Assembly (NCBI GenBank): GCA_030673845.1
Contig: JAUTCQ010000011.1
Span: forward strand, 38,118-102,117
Reading direction: 5' to 3'
Source: Verrucomicrobiota bacterium JB022
GTDB lineage: Bacteria > Verrucomicrobiota > Verrucomicrobiia > Opitutales > Oceanipulchritudinaceae
DNA: 64,000 bases
Part shown: one piece after another, positions 35,070 to 43,240 of the stretch
Numbering within the stretch: the stretch's first letter is position 1
How the letters are laid out: each line of letters begins with the position of its first letter
Notes under the pieces: generated by a model
The model's input: only the letters and a program-made list of their open reading frames with translations
Database searches by the model: none
Told to the model about the DNA's origin: nothing
Position numbers and translations under genes: made by a program

Positions 35070-36305
35070 ATGCGAGACCGCTCGTGGTCGATCCCTCTCT
35101 TCAGGATTCTCGGTGTCAGGCTCGACCTGCATATCACCTTCGCCTTGCTGCTGGTGTATGCGGGCTGGATGGGCGCAACCCACCCCGAGCGCCCGGCCGA
35201 CGTAGCGCCCGCCGCCAACGCGCTGTGGTGGATCCTGTTGGTAACGGGCATCTTCGCCTGCGTGGTGATGCACGAATTCGGGCATATCTTGGCCGCTCGC
35301 CGCTACGGCGTGGAGACGCGGCGCATCCTGCTGCTGCCAATCGGCGGGGTCGCGGAGATGGAGCAACTGCCGAGGCAGCCAGGCCGCGAATTCATCGTCA
35401 CTGCAGCCGGGCCGGCCGTCAATTTTGCGATCTCGGCCCTCGTCTTTGTCGCGCTCTACGTGACGGGCCATTGGCGAGGTTGGGACGGGCTGGAGCGTGC
35501 CTTCACTCCTTTCGACGGGATCGGCTTCCTGCTCTTTCTCTTCATTTACAACCTCACGATGGGGGTCTTCAACCTCGTGCCGGTCTACCCGATGGACGGC
35601 GGGCGCATCCTGCGTTCGCTGCTGGCCACGCGCCTCGACTACCTCACCGCCACGCGCTGGTCGGTCTGGGTGGCCAAGCCGCTGGCGCTCTGCGCGGTGC
35701 TGGGCGCGATCTACATCGGCAGTTGGCAGCCGGCGGTGCTGTTTGCGTTTATCTTCCTCGCGGGCGATCTGGAATACCAGGCCATCCGCCGCGAGGAGAT
35801 GATGCGGGGCGTGTCGCTGGGCGAAGTGGCGGCCCACCGCTGGCGTGACGTGCCCGGCAACCTTCCGTTGGGCGAGGCTTTGTCGCTGATGCGCCGCGAG
35901 CAGGTGCCCGAAATCGTGATCCAGACCCATCCACTACCGTCGGTGCTGACGGAGGATGAGCTGCGCACCTTGGCCGAAGAATACGCGTGGAGCTTGCCGC
36001 TGGCTTCCCTCCCTCTCCCCCGGGCGCGCATTGCCGACGCCACCTCGCCGTTGATCCTCTACTTGAGCAAGGTGGAGTCTCAGCCGGGGCGGATTCTGAT
36101 TTTCCACCTCGGGCAAATGGTCGCGGTCTTCCGGCAGGAGACGGTGCCGGAGGTATTGGCTTGGCGGAGCTGGGAAAAGAAGCTTGCGCGTAACCGCCCG
36201 CGTACCAACCTGTACCGCACCTTCTGGCGCCGCACGACGCCCCCGCCCCTGCCCCATGGATTTTCACGAGGAACTACGCCAGGCGCTGACGGCGTCGGAA
36301 ACTGA
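35070..36305 (+). CDS. Site-2 protease family (M50) membrane metalloprotease
   Basis: 411 residues. Zinc-site motif VMHEFGHILAARRYG lies near residue 67 and the second conserved motif NLVPVYPMDGGRIL near residue 175, in a core of about five or six membrane helices; the arrangement fits the M50 group that includes SpoIVFB-like proteases. The C-terminal soluble part (about 250-411) replaces the usual CBS pair and is not recognisable to me. ATG at 35070 has a purine-rich AGAGGATAGG upstream, one of the few Shine-Dalgarno-like leaders here. Its last 50 bases overlap the start of glnE in another frame, so the two are probably translationally coupled. Substrate unknown. Confidence 0.9.
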   Translation: MRDRSWSIPLFRILGVRLDLHITFALLLVYAGWMGATHPERPADVAPAANALWWILLVTGIFACVVMHEFGHILAARRYGVETRRILLLPIGGVAEMEQLPRQPGREFIVTAAGPAVNFAISALVFVALYVTGHWRGWDGLERAFTPFDGIGFLLFLFIYNLTMGVFNLVPVYPMDGGRILRSLLATRLDYLTATRWSVWVAKPLALCAVLGAIYIGSWQPAVLFAFIFLAGDLEYQAIRREEMMRGVSLGEVAAHRWRDVPGNLPLGEALSLMRREQVPEIVIQTHPLPSVLTEDELRTLAEEYAWSLPLASLPLPRARIADATSPLILYLSKVESQPGRILIFHLGQMVAVFRQETVPEVLAWRSWEKKLARNRPRTNLYRTFWRRTTPPPLPHGFSRGTTPGADGVGN

Positions 36306-39093
36306 TCCCAGCGTCCTCGTGTGGCTGGAGTCGTCTGGCCGCTTCGTCGAATTCGAGCGACTGGCGGAGGCGAGCCCCCTGTATTTTCGCCTGCTGGTGC
36401 GCCAGCCGCAGATTGTAGCCTGGCTGGCGGATACCGGCGCAGTCGATCTGCCCTTTGGTGCGGGCCGGTATGCCACCCACTGGAGAGCCTTTGCGGGCGA
36501 AGTGAGCGGTGAGGCCCTCTACAGCAAGTTGCGCCAGTTTCGCCGCTGGCACTCGCTGCGCATCGCGTGGCGGGAAGTCAACGAGCTGGCTCCGATGCGC
36601 GTGACGCTGCGCGAGCTCTCCTCCCTGGCCGACTTTTGCCTGCAGAAGGTCTTTGAACAGGCGTGGGCGAAGTGGGAGCAAAAGCTGGGCACGCCTTGGG
36701 ATGAAGAGCTGGACCAACCGGCCAAGCTGGGCGTGCTGGGCCTGGGCAAGCTGGGCAGCGAAGAGCTGAACTTTTGCTCCGATGTCGATTTGATGTTCCT
36801 GAGCGAGGGGCGCGGGCACGTGAAGCGCGGCGACCGCCTGAGCGGGATGGCCAACGGCGAGTTTTTCACCCGCGTCGGCCAGGAGTTCCTGCAGGTGCTG
36901 ACCCGGCGCACTGCCGACGGCTTTCTCTACAATGTCGACCTGCGGCTGCGGCCCGAGGGCGCGGCCGGGCAACTGATCACCTCGGTGGGCGCGGCGGTGA
37001 ATTACTACTTCGCCCGGGGGCAGACCTGGGAGCGCATGATGCTGCTCAAGGCGCGCGCGGTGGCGGGTGACAAGGCCGTGTGTGGCGAGTTTCTGGAGCT
37101 GGTCCATACCTTCCGCTACCCGCGTCACCCGCCGGCCTCTTTGCCGCAAGACGTGGCGACGCTCAAGCAGCGCATGGAGAAAGAAGTCGTGGGCACCAAC
37201 CGCCTGCAGCTCAACCTCAAGAACGGCTACGGCGGCATCCGCGAGATCGAGTTTTTCGCGCAGATCCTGCAACTGGTGCACGCCGGCCGCTTCCCCTTTT
37301 TGCAGACGGCTTCCACGCGCGAGGCGATCCGGCAGTTGACGCGCTACAACCTGATTGCGCCCGAGCTGCGGACGTTTCTGATCGAGACGTACGACCTCTT
37401 GCGTCGACTGGAGCACCGAGCCCAGATGCGGGACGAGCAGCAGACCCACGATCTCCCGCCGCCGGGCCCCGAGCGCGCGCGCCTCGCCAAATCGATGGAC
37501 TACCCGAGCGTGGAAGCTTTTGAGGCCGACCTGCAGGCGCGCCGCGACCGCGTGCGCCACAACTACCAGGAGCTCTTCCCTCACGAGGCCGACCACCGGC
37601 ACGAAAAGGAGTGGGCCGACTTCCTGACCACCGCCCAGGCGAGCCCCTTTGTGGAGCAGTGCATCCGCACTTGGTTCGGTCCCCACGCGGATGCGGCCAA
37701 GCACCTGCACGAGTTCATCCTCGGCAGCCCGGATGCATCCCTCACGCGCGAGCATGTGATGCTCTTTGCCGACCTCGCGGCCAACTTCGGCGACGCCTTT
37801 CAGGGTCTGTCGCGCCCTTTGCGCACGCTGCGCCGGATCAGCCGCTTTGCCGAACGCTATGGTGCGCGCAAGCAGTTCCTGAAGACCTGCGGGCTCAACC
37901 CGTCGTTTTTCCGCGTGCTCTGCCTGCTTTTCGACCGTAGCGAATTCATCTTCAAGCTGCTCTGCCAGCACCCGGAGATCATGGAAGAGCTGCTGGTGCA
38001 GAGCGTGCGCCGCCAGAAGTCGCGCGTCGATCTGCTGGACGAGCTGAGGCATGGCCCGACCGAGCGCGAGGCGTTCCGGCGCTGGCTGTGGCTCTTCGTC
38101 AAGGCCGAGCAGGTGCGGGCTTCGATCAACGGCCTGCTGGAAGACTTCTCGCTGGTCGACCTGGAGCGGCAGTTGACGGCCCTCTCCGACGCGGCCCTCA
38201 CCCACACCCTCCAGCGGGTCGATCCCGAAGGGCGGTTGCTGATCGTGGCGCTCGGCAAGTATGGCGGCGAAGAGCTGGCGTTGGGCTCCGACCTCGACCT
38301 GTTGCTCATCGGCCCGGAGGGCGAAAGCGAAGCATCCATCAGCCTCGCGCAGGAGCTGAACGACCTCATCGCCTACAAGGAGCAGGACCTCGGCCGCACC
38401 TTCGACCTCGACTTCCGCCTGCGCCCGCACGGGCAGGACGGTCCGCTCGTGACGACCCTGCCTGCCCTCCAGCGTTACCACGAGAAGCGGGGGCAGACCT
38501 GGGAGCGCCAGATGTTGACCCGCGCGCGGGTAGTGGCGGGCAATCCGGAGCTGGAAACGGCTTTCGAAGCCTGGCGGCAAGACTGGGTCTATGAGCGCCC
38601 CTTTACGGAGGAGGAAAGCGCGGACCTCGACCATGTGCGCGAGCGCATCCTGAAAGAGAAGGCGCGCACCGCCGAGCAGGATTACCGGGGCTTCAAGGTG
38701 GGCCGGGGCGGCCTGCTGGACATCGAATTCCTCGCCCAACGGCTGCAGTTGCAGCACGGGCGCGATCACCCCAGCCTGCGCACGGCCAATACCCGGGCTG
38801 CGCTGGAGGCAATGGCCGAGGCGGGCCTGCTCTCGCCGGAAAGGCTCGACCTTTTGCGCAAAGCCTACACGTTTTATCGTCGCATCGAGCTGCACCTACG
38901 GCGCGAAGCCCACGAGGCCGTAAGCGAGCTGCCCGAGGCGGAGGCCGCACAGCAAGACCTGGCCGTATGGATGCGCCTGACTCCCGCCAGTTTTCTCCAG
39001 ACGTATCGGCAGCACCGCCGGGAGGTGGCTACCGTCGTCAGCGAACTTCTTCCCCATCTTGAACCGGCCCTCACTACAACTGGTCAAAATTAA
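36256..39093 (+). CDS. glnE: Glutamine synthetase adenylyltransferase/deadenylyltransferase
   Basis: 945 residues, the normal GlnE length. It contains two nucleotidyltransferase domains, each with the G-G/S-D-x-D metal motif: LGVLGLGKLGSEELNFCSDVDLMFL (about 155-180, the deadenylylating half) and IVALGKYGGEELALGSDLDLLLI (about 660-685, the adenylylating half), each followed by a helical GlnE-type domain with GGIREIEFFAQ and GGLLDIEFLAQ. It adds or removes AMP on the regulatory tyrosine of glutamine synthetase in response to nitrogen status. ATG 36256 (MDFHEELRQAL) is chosen because upstream in-frame sequence is low-complexity and overlaps the protease. glnA, with an intact target tyrosine, follows 120 bases later. 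Confidence 0.95.
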   Translation: MDFHEELRQALTASETDPSVLVWLESSGRFVEFERLAEASPLYFRLLVRQPQIVAWLADTGAVDLPFGAGRYATHWRAFAGEVSGEALYSKLRQFRRWHSLRIAWREVNELAPMRVTLRELSSLADFCLQKVFEQAWAKWEQKLGTPWDEELDQPAKLGVLGLGKLGSEELNFCSDVDLMFLSEGRGHVKRGDRLSGMANGEFFTRVGQEFLQVLTRRTADGFLYNVDLRLRPEGAAGQLITSVGAAVNYYFARGQTWERMMLLKARAVAGDKAVCGEFLELVHTFRYPRHPPASLPQDVATLKQRMEKEVVGTNRLQLNLKNGYGGIREIEFFAQILQLVHAGRFPFLQTASTREAIRQLTRYNLIAPELRTFLIETYDLLRRLEHRAQMRDEQQTHDLPPPGPERARLAKSMDYPSVEAFEADLQARRDRVRHNYQELFPHEADHRHEKEWADFLTTAQASPFVEQCIRTWFGPHADAAKHLHEFILGSPDASLTREHVMLFADLAANFGDAFQGLSRPLRTLRRISRFAERYGARKQFLKTCGLNPSFFRVLCLLFDRSEFIFKLLCQHPEIMEELLVQSVRRQKSRVDLLDELRHGPTEREAFRRWLWLFVKAEQVRASINGLLEDFSLVDLERQLTALSDAALTHTLQRVDPEGRLLIVALGKYGGEELALGSDLDLLLIGPEGESEASISLAQELNDLIAYKEQDLGRTFDLDFRLRPHGQDGPLVTTLPALQRYHEKRGQTWERQMLTRARVVAGNPELETAFEAWRQDWVYERPFTEEESADLDHVRERILKEKARTAEQDYRGFKVGRGGLLDIEFLAQRLQLQHGRDHPSLRTANTRAALEAMAEAGLLSPERLDLLRKAYTFYRRIELHLRREAHEAVSELPEAEAAQQDLAVWMRLTPASFLQTYRQHRREVATVVSELLPHLEPALTTTGQN

Positions 39094-39096
39094 CCA
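39081..39096. promoter_or_regulatory. Dyad TGGT-N8-ACCA, site 2
   Basis: TGGTCAAAATTAACCA overlaps the last codons of glnE and lies about 20 bases upstream of a sigma54-like promoter in front of glnA. It extends by one pair to CTGGT/ACCAG at 39080-39097. Near-identical to the site at 34987-35002. Confidence 0.5.
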
Positions 39097-39117
39097 GAGC
39101 ACCCCCACCCCTGCGCC

Positions 39118-39133
39118 TGGTATCGCCATTGCT
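39118..39133 (+). promoter_or_regulatory. Candidate sigma54 promoter (-24/-12) for glnA
   Basis: TGGTATCGCCATTGCT has the invariant GG and GC separated by exactly ten bases, as required by sigma54 (consensus TGGCAC-N5-TTGCW), about 80 bases upstream of the glnA start. glnA is a classical sigma54/NtrC-controlled gene in other bacteria, and an NtrC-type activator is encoded 5 kb upstream. Confidence 0.5.
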
Positions 39134-39213
39134 GCGATCGGGCGTGGTTGATGGAGCCCGCGAGGGCCGGCCGCAACACCTCTACCATACCTCTCAACCC
39201 GACCACCAGAGAC

Positions 39214-40623
39214 ATGACACCCAAGGAAGTTTTGGAGCTGGCAAACGAACACGACGTCCAGTTTGTGGACCTCAAGTTTGCTGACATTCACGGGCGTTGG
39301 CACCATCTGACGATGCCGGCCCACGAATTGACCGAAGACCTTTTCGTCGACGGGCACGGTTTCGACGGCTCGTCCATCCGCGGCTGGCGCAGCATCGAGT
39401 CTTCGGACATGCTCATCATGCCCGACGCCGCCACCGCCTTTATCGACCCCTTCGTCGCCGCCCCCACGCTGAGCCTGACCTGCGACGTGGAAGACCCGAT
39501 GACGCGCGAGTCGTATTCCCGCTCCCCCCGTGGCATCGCCAAGCGAGCCGAGGAATACCTCAAGAGCACGGGCATCGGCGACACGGCTTTCTTCGGCCCC
39601 GAGGCGGAGTTCTTCGTCTTCGACGACGTGCGCTACTCCACCAGCTCCAACGAATCCTTCTACGCGGTGGATTCGGTCGAAGCCCCCTGGAATACCGGCG
39701 AGGACGAGCGCCCCAATCTGGCCTACAAAATCCCGCACAAGCAGGGCTACCTCCCGGTGTCCCCCATGGACAAGCTGATGGACCTGCGCAACGAGATGTG
39801 CCTGACGATGGCCTCCATCGGCCTCGACATCGAGACGCAGCACCACGAGGTGGCGACTGCCGGCCAGTGCGAGATCGACCTGCGCTTCGCCCCCCTGCTC
39901 AAGATGTCCGACGACATCTGCAAGTACAAGTATGTGGTCAAGAACGTGGCCTACAAGTACGGCAAGGCCGCGACCTTCATGCCCAAGCCGATCTTTGGCG
40001 ACAACGGCTCGGGCATGCACGTGCACAGCTCGATCTGGAAAGACGGCAAGCCCGTCTTCGCGGGCGACAGCTATGCGGGGCTGAGCCAGGAGGCGATCTA
40101 CTACATCGGCGGTCTGCTCAAGCACGCCCCGGCCCTCTGCGCGCTGACCAACCCGACGAACAATTCCTACAAGCGCCTCGTGCCCGGTTTCGAGGCCCCG
40201 GTGATCCTCGCCTACTCGGCCCGCAACCGCTCGGCCATCTGCCGCATCCCGCAATACAGCCAGTCGCCCAAGGCCAAGCGCGTGGAGTTCCGTTGCCCCG
40301 ACCCGTCGGCCAACCCCTACCTCGCCTTCTCCGCCATCCTTATGGCCGGCCTCGACGGGATCGAAAACCAGATCGACCCGGGCGACGCGATCGACAAGAA
40401 CCTCTACGACCTGCCGCCGGAAGAGGCCGCCAACCTCCAGATGGTGCCCGAAAGCCTCAAGGGCGCCTGCGAAGCCCTCGCTGCCGACCACGAGTTCCTG
40501 CTCAAGGGCGATGTGTTCACCAAGGACTTCATCGACAACTTCGTGGCCCTCAAGATGGCGGAGTACGACGCCGTGCGCCTGCGCACCCACCCCTACGAGT
40601 ATACGCTCTACTTCGACATCTAG
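39214..40623 (+). CDS. glnA: Glutamine synthetase, type I
   Basis: 469 residues. GSI signatures in order are [12 protein letters not shown], the metal ligands in [21 protein letters not shown], the ATP/ammonia segment [30 protein letters not shown] and the adenylylation segment NLYDLPPEE with the tyrosine near residue 398, matching the regulatory Tyr397 of the beta-type enzymes. It condenses glutamate and ammonia with ATP. ATG 39214 ([14 protein letters not shown]) matches the family start; an upstream in-frame ATG at 39148 would add an atypical extension. It is located right after glnE, with its own sigma54-like promoter and a terminator at 40653-40682. Confidence 0.98.
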   Translation: MTPKEVLELANEHDVQFVDLKFADIHGRWHHLTMPAHELTEDLFVDGHGFDGSSIRGWRSIESSDMLIMPDAATAFIDPFVAAPTLSLTCDVEDPMTRESYSRSPRGIAKRAEEYLKSTGIGDTAFFGPEAEFFVFDDVRYSTSSNESFYAVDSVEAPWNTGEDERPNLAYKIPHKQGYLPVSPMDKLMDLRNEMCLTMASIGLDIETQHHEVATAGQCEIDLRFAPLLKMSDDICKYKYVVKNVAYKYGKAATFMPKPIFGDNGSGMHVHSSIWKDGKPVFAGDSYAGLSQEAIYYIGGLLKHAPALCALTNPTNNSYKRLVPGFEAPVILAYSARNRSAICRIPQYSQSPKAKRVEFRCPDPSANPYLAFSAILMAGLDGIENQIDPGDAIDKNLYDLPPEEAANLQMVPESLKGACEALAADHEFLLKGDVFTKDFIDNFVALKMAEYDAVRLRTHPYEYTLYFDI

Positions 40624-40652
40624 AGCCGTTCGCAGCGTTTCCGCACACTTCC

Positions 40653-40682
40653 GCCTCGCCCTTTCCGGGTGAGGCTTTTTTG
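40653..40682 (+). terminator. Rho-independent terminator of glnA
   Basis: GCCTCGCCC (40653-40661) pairs with GGGTGAGGC (40667-40675) through a 5-base loop, one G-T pair, then a T-run. It lies 29 bases after the glnA stop. Confidence 0.9.
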
Positions 40683-40713
40683 TCTTTCGACTGGGCCACT
40701 GCGCCGCAACTGC

Positions 40714-41436
40714 ATGATTCCGATCAAAGACCACAACCCGGCGCGCCGGCGGGCCATCATCGTGCCCTCGCTGCTCGTCTTCAACGCCGTCGTCTTCCTC
40801 TGGGAGCTGTCGCTGGGCGCCCGGCTGCACGAGGCGGTCGTCTTCTTTGGCGTGGTGCCGCGCTTCTTTACCGACGCCGAGCTGCGGGAGCAAGTGGGGC
40901 TGTTTCACCTCGCGCAAAGCCTCATCACCACGATGTTTTTCCACGGCGGCTGGTTTCACCTCCTCGCCAACATGTGGACGCTCTACATTTTTGGCGACAA
41001 CGTGGAAGACCGCCTGCGCCCGGGGCGTTTCATCGCGCTCTACCTGCTCGCCGGGATCGCCGCCAGTGCGTTGCAGATCGTGGCCCATCCGAATTCACCG
41101 ATCCCGGTGATCGGGGCCAGCGGGGCGATCGCCGGGGTCATGGGGGCCTACCTGCGGCTCTACCCGCTCGCCCGGATCGACATGCTGATCCCGCCGTTCT
41201 TTTTCGGGCCGTTTTTCCGCATCTCGGCCTACATCTTCCTGCTCTACTGGCTGGGCCTGCAGTTTTTCAACGGCTTTATTACCGACCCGGATGCGGCGGG
41301 CGGAGGCGTCGCGTGGTGGGCGCACGTGGGAGGCTTTGGCATGGGCTACCTGTTGTGCCATTTCTTGACGTTGGGGGATGGTCGGGGCGATACTTACCAG
41401 AGCCCCAGCGGACGCTGGCGACCGAGCCGGCGCTAA
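40714..41436 (+). CDS. Rhomboid family intramembrane serine protease
   Basis: 240 residues with about six membrane helices. It shows the rhomboid features HGGWFHLLANMWTLYIFGDNVED (loop 1 and helix 2), the catalytic serine in GASGAIAGVMGAYL near residue 135 and the catalytic histidine in WWAHVGGFGMGYL near residue 210. It cleaves transmembrane substrates in the inner membrane; substrates are unknown. ATG 40714 (MIPIKDHNPARRR) is chosen because the previous in-frame ATG lies within the glnA terminator. The gene is followed 18 bases later by a PfkB kinase gene and they may be co-transcribed. Confidence 0.93.
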   Translation: MIPIKDHNPARRRAIIVPSLLVFNAVVFLWELSLGARLHEAVVFFGVVPRFFTDAELREQVGLFHLAQSLITTMFFHGGWFHLLANMWTLYIFGDNVEDRLRPGRFIALYLLAGIAASALQIVAHPNSPIPVIGASGAIAGVMGAYLRLYPLARIDMLIPPFFFGPFFRISAYIFLLYWLGLQFFNGFITDPDAAGGGVAWWAHVGGFGMGYLLCHFLTLGDGRGDTYQSPSGRWRPSRR

Positions 41437-41454
41437 CCTCTTTCACCCCTCCAT

Positions 41455-42393
41455 ATGGCCCACCTGATTACCCTCACCGGCAACCTCCTGGCCGAGACCA
41501 CCGCCTACTACCGCAGCGCCAACTGGGGGCGCACCCAGCGCGCTTATCAAGAAAGCTTTCAAGTGGGCGGCAAGGGCATCAATGTCTCCCGCATGGCCGA
41601 GCGGCTGGGGTTGGAGACGACGGCCTACTGTTTTACCGGCGGTTTTATCGGGCAAAAATGCGAGGCGTGGCTCGAAGCCCAGCCGTTTGCCTATCGCGCC
41701 TTTGGCCTCGGGGCCGAAAACCGACAGGGCTGGGTGGCGCGTGTCGACGACCGGCCGGATGAGACGACCTTCATGGGGCAAGACCGCCCGGTACCCTTCG
41801 AGGCCTGGAAAAAGGCCCTCGCCGCCATTGCCGAAGAGCGCCCGGGTTGGATCGCCCTCTGTGGCTCCATGCCGGGGTGGGACGGACGCTTTACGGCCAG
41901 CCTGCAGGAAGCGATGGAAGCACTACAGCCTCAGGGGGTGCGCTTCGCGCTCGATTGCTACGGCGCCCCTCTCGAAGCCGCGCTCGAACTGCCCTTCGAC
42001 CTGCTGAAGATCAACCGCGACGAGTGGCGGGGCATGGCTGAAGCCCGCAGCTGGCACGAAGACCCGCGCTACGGCCTCGAAGCCGTCCACGAAGCCCCGG
42101 TGCGCCGCTGGATCATCACCGACGGCGGCAACGAAGTGCTTTTTTGCGACGATGGGCGCGCGCTCTACCGCCTGAATCCCCCCCGTCTGGAGCAGATGGT
42201 CTCTCCCGTGGGCTCGGGCGATGTGACGCTGGCGGCGCTGCTCGCGCACTTGGAGCAGGGAGAATCCTGGCCAGCCGCCTTGGCCGAAGCGATGCGGTAT
42301 GGAGCCGTCAATGCCGGCGACGCCGGGGTAGCGGCCTTCGACCTGGAAGCCGTGCGCACGTTGGCCCTGCCGCGCGTGGAACGACTATCCTAA
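41455..42393 (+). CDS. PfkB family hexose kinase
   Basis: 312 residues. It belongs to the ribokinase/PfkB fold and the 1-phosphofructokinase/tagatose-6-phosphate kinase branch, as shown by FQVGGKGINVSRMAERLG (substrate-binding loop) and PVGSGDVTLAALLAHLEQG (anion hole and catalytic Asp, with GSGD in place of the commoner GAGD). It phosphorylates a sugar or sugar phosphate with ATP in the cytoplasm; exact substrate not clear. The leader is pyrimidine-rich (TTTCACCCCTCCAT) with no Shine-Dalgarno. No other sugar genes are adjacent, so a housekeeping glycolytic role is as likely as a pathway-specific one. Confidence 0.9.
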   Translation: MAHLITLTGNLLAETTAYYRSANWGRTQRAYQESFQVGGKGINVSRMAERLGLETTAYCFTGGFIGQKCEAWLEAQPFAYRAFGLGAENRQGWVARVDDRPDETTFMGQDRPVPFEAWKKALAAIAEERPGWIALCGSMPGWDGRFTASLQEAMEALQPQGVRFALDCYGAPLEAALELPFDLLKINRDEWRGMAEARSWHEDPRYGLEAVHEAPVRRWIITDGGNEVLFCDDGRALYRLNPPRLEQMVSPVGSGDVTLAALLAHLEQGESWPAALAEAMRYGAVNAGDAGVAAFDLEAVRTLALPRVERLS

Positions 42394-42466
42394 ATTGTAG
42401 TGACGTATCTGTAAAACGAACACTTCCGCTTGCTCCGACAGGCGAGAGGCTTCAACGTCGGCGGCG

Positions 42467-43240
42467 ATGAATTCCTGGCAGATGCTCGCCACCCTATGGA
42501 AGGGAATTCCCGGGGTGGCGCGCGATCATTGGCGTATGTTGCTCATGCTGAATTTGGCCGCCATCCTTTTGGCGGTAGGCCTCAGCTTTTTCGATCAAAG
42601 CCTGCTGCCAGCCTTGCAACTGGGTGAGCCCAGCGAGGCCTACGAGCTGGCCGGGTTCCTCAGCGAAGAGCTGAACTTCGACCGCCTGCCGCTCTACGTC
42701 TGCCTCGCCCTATGGGTGATCGGCACTTTCCAGAAGCGGCGCGACTGGAAGGCGATCGCCCTCACGATCATCTTTGCGGCCTGCTTTGCGGGTATCGGCG
42801 TCAACGTATTTCGAGGCACCCTGGGTCGCCCCCGCCCCAGCGCCGAATGGGCGGATGTCGTGGGCACCGAGACCCAGAAGCCCGCCTGGTTTCTTTTTGG
42901 TGCGCCCCAGATCCCCGCGGGGGCCGAGTTGACCGATGCGCCGCCGCAAGGCTTTTACGGCCCGAGCAGCACCATCCAGTTTCAATCGCTGCCCAGCGGC
43001 CACTGCGCCACGAGTTTTGCCTACTCCACCGCCGTCTGCATCGTCGCCCCGGCCTATGCGATTCCCGCCACGATTGCCGCCGGCGCCGTCGCGTGGTCGC
43101 GCCTGGAGCGTAACCGGCACTGGCCCTCGGATGTCTTGATCGGCAGCAGCTTTGGCATCACCTGCGGCCTACTGGTGGGCATCGCAGGCCGCCGCATGAT
43201 GCGGGAGACCAAGGCCTTGCCGCCCGAAGAATTCAGTTAG
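42467..43240 (+). CDS. PAP2 superfamily membrane phosphatase
   Basis: 257 residues with about five or six membrane helices. The three-part phosphatase signature is present: GRPRPSAEW, LPSGHCATSFAYS and SRLERNRHWPSDVLIGS. The family dephosphorylates lipid phosphates such as phosphatidic acid or undecaprenyl pyrophosphate at the membrane. An insert between the first and second motif (about 130-170, including PQIPAGAELTDAPPQGFYG) is longer than usual and probably periplasmic. Its stop codon region overlaps the convergent glycosyltransferase gene by 8 bases. With the ArnT-like gene it could act in lipid-linked sugar or lipid A metabolism. Confidence 0.9.
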   Translation: MNSWQMLATLWKGIPGVARDHWRMLLMLNLAAILLAVGLSFFDQSLLPALQLGEPSEAYELAGFLSEELNFDRLPLYVCLALWVIGTFQKRRDWKAIALTIIFAACFAGIGVNVFRGTLGRPRPSAEWADVVGTETQKPAWFLFGAPQIPAGAELTDAPPQGFYGPSSTIQFQSLPSGHCATSFAYSTAVCIVAPAYAIPATIAAGAVAWSRLERNRHWPSDVLIGSSFGITCGLLVGIAGRRMMRETKALPPEEFS

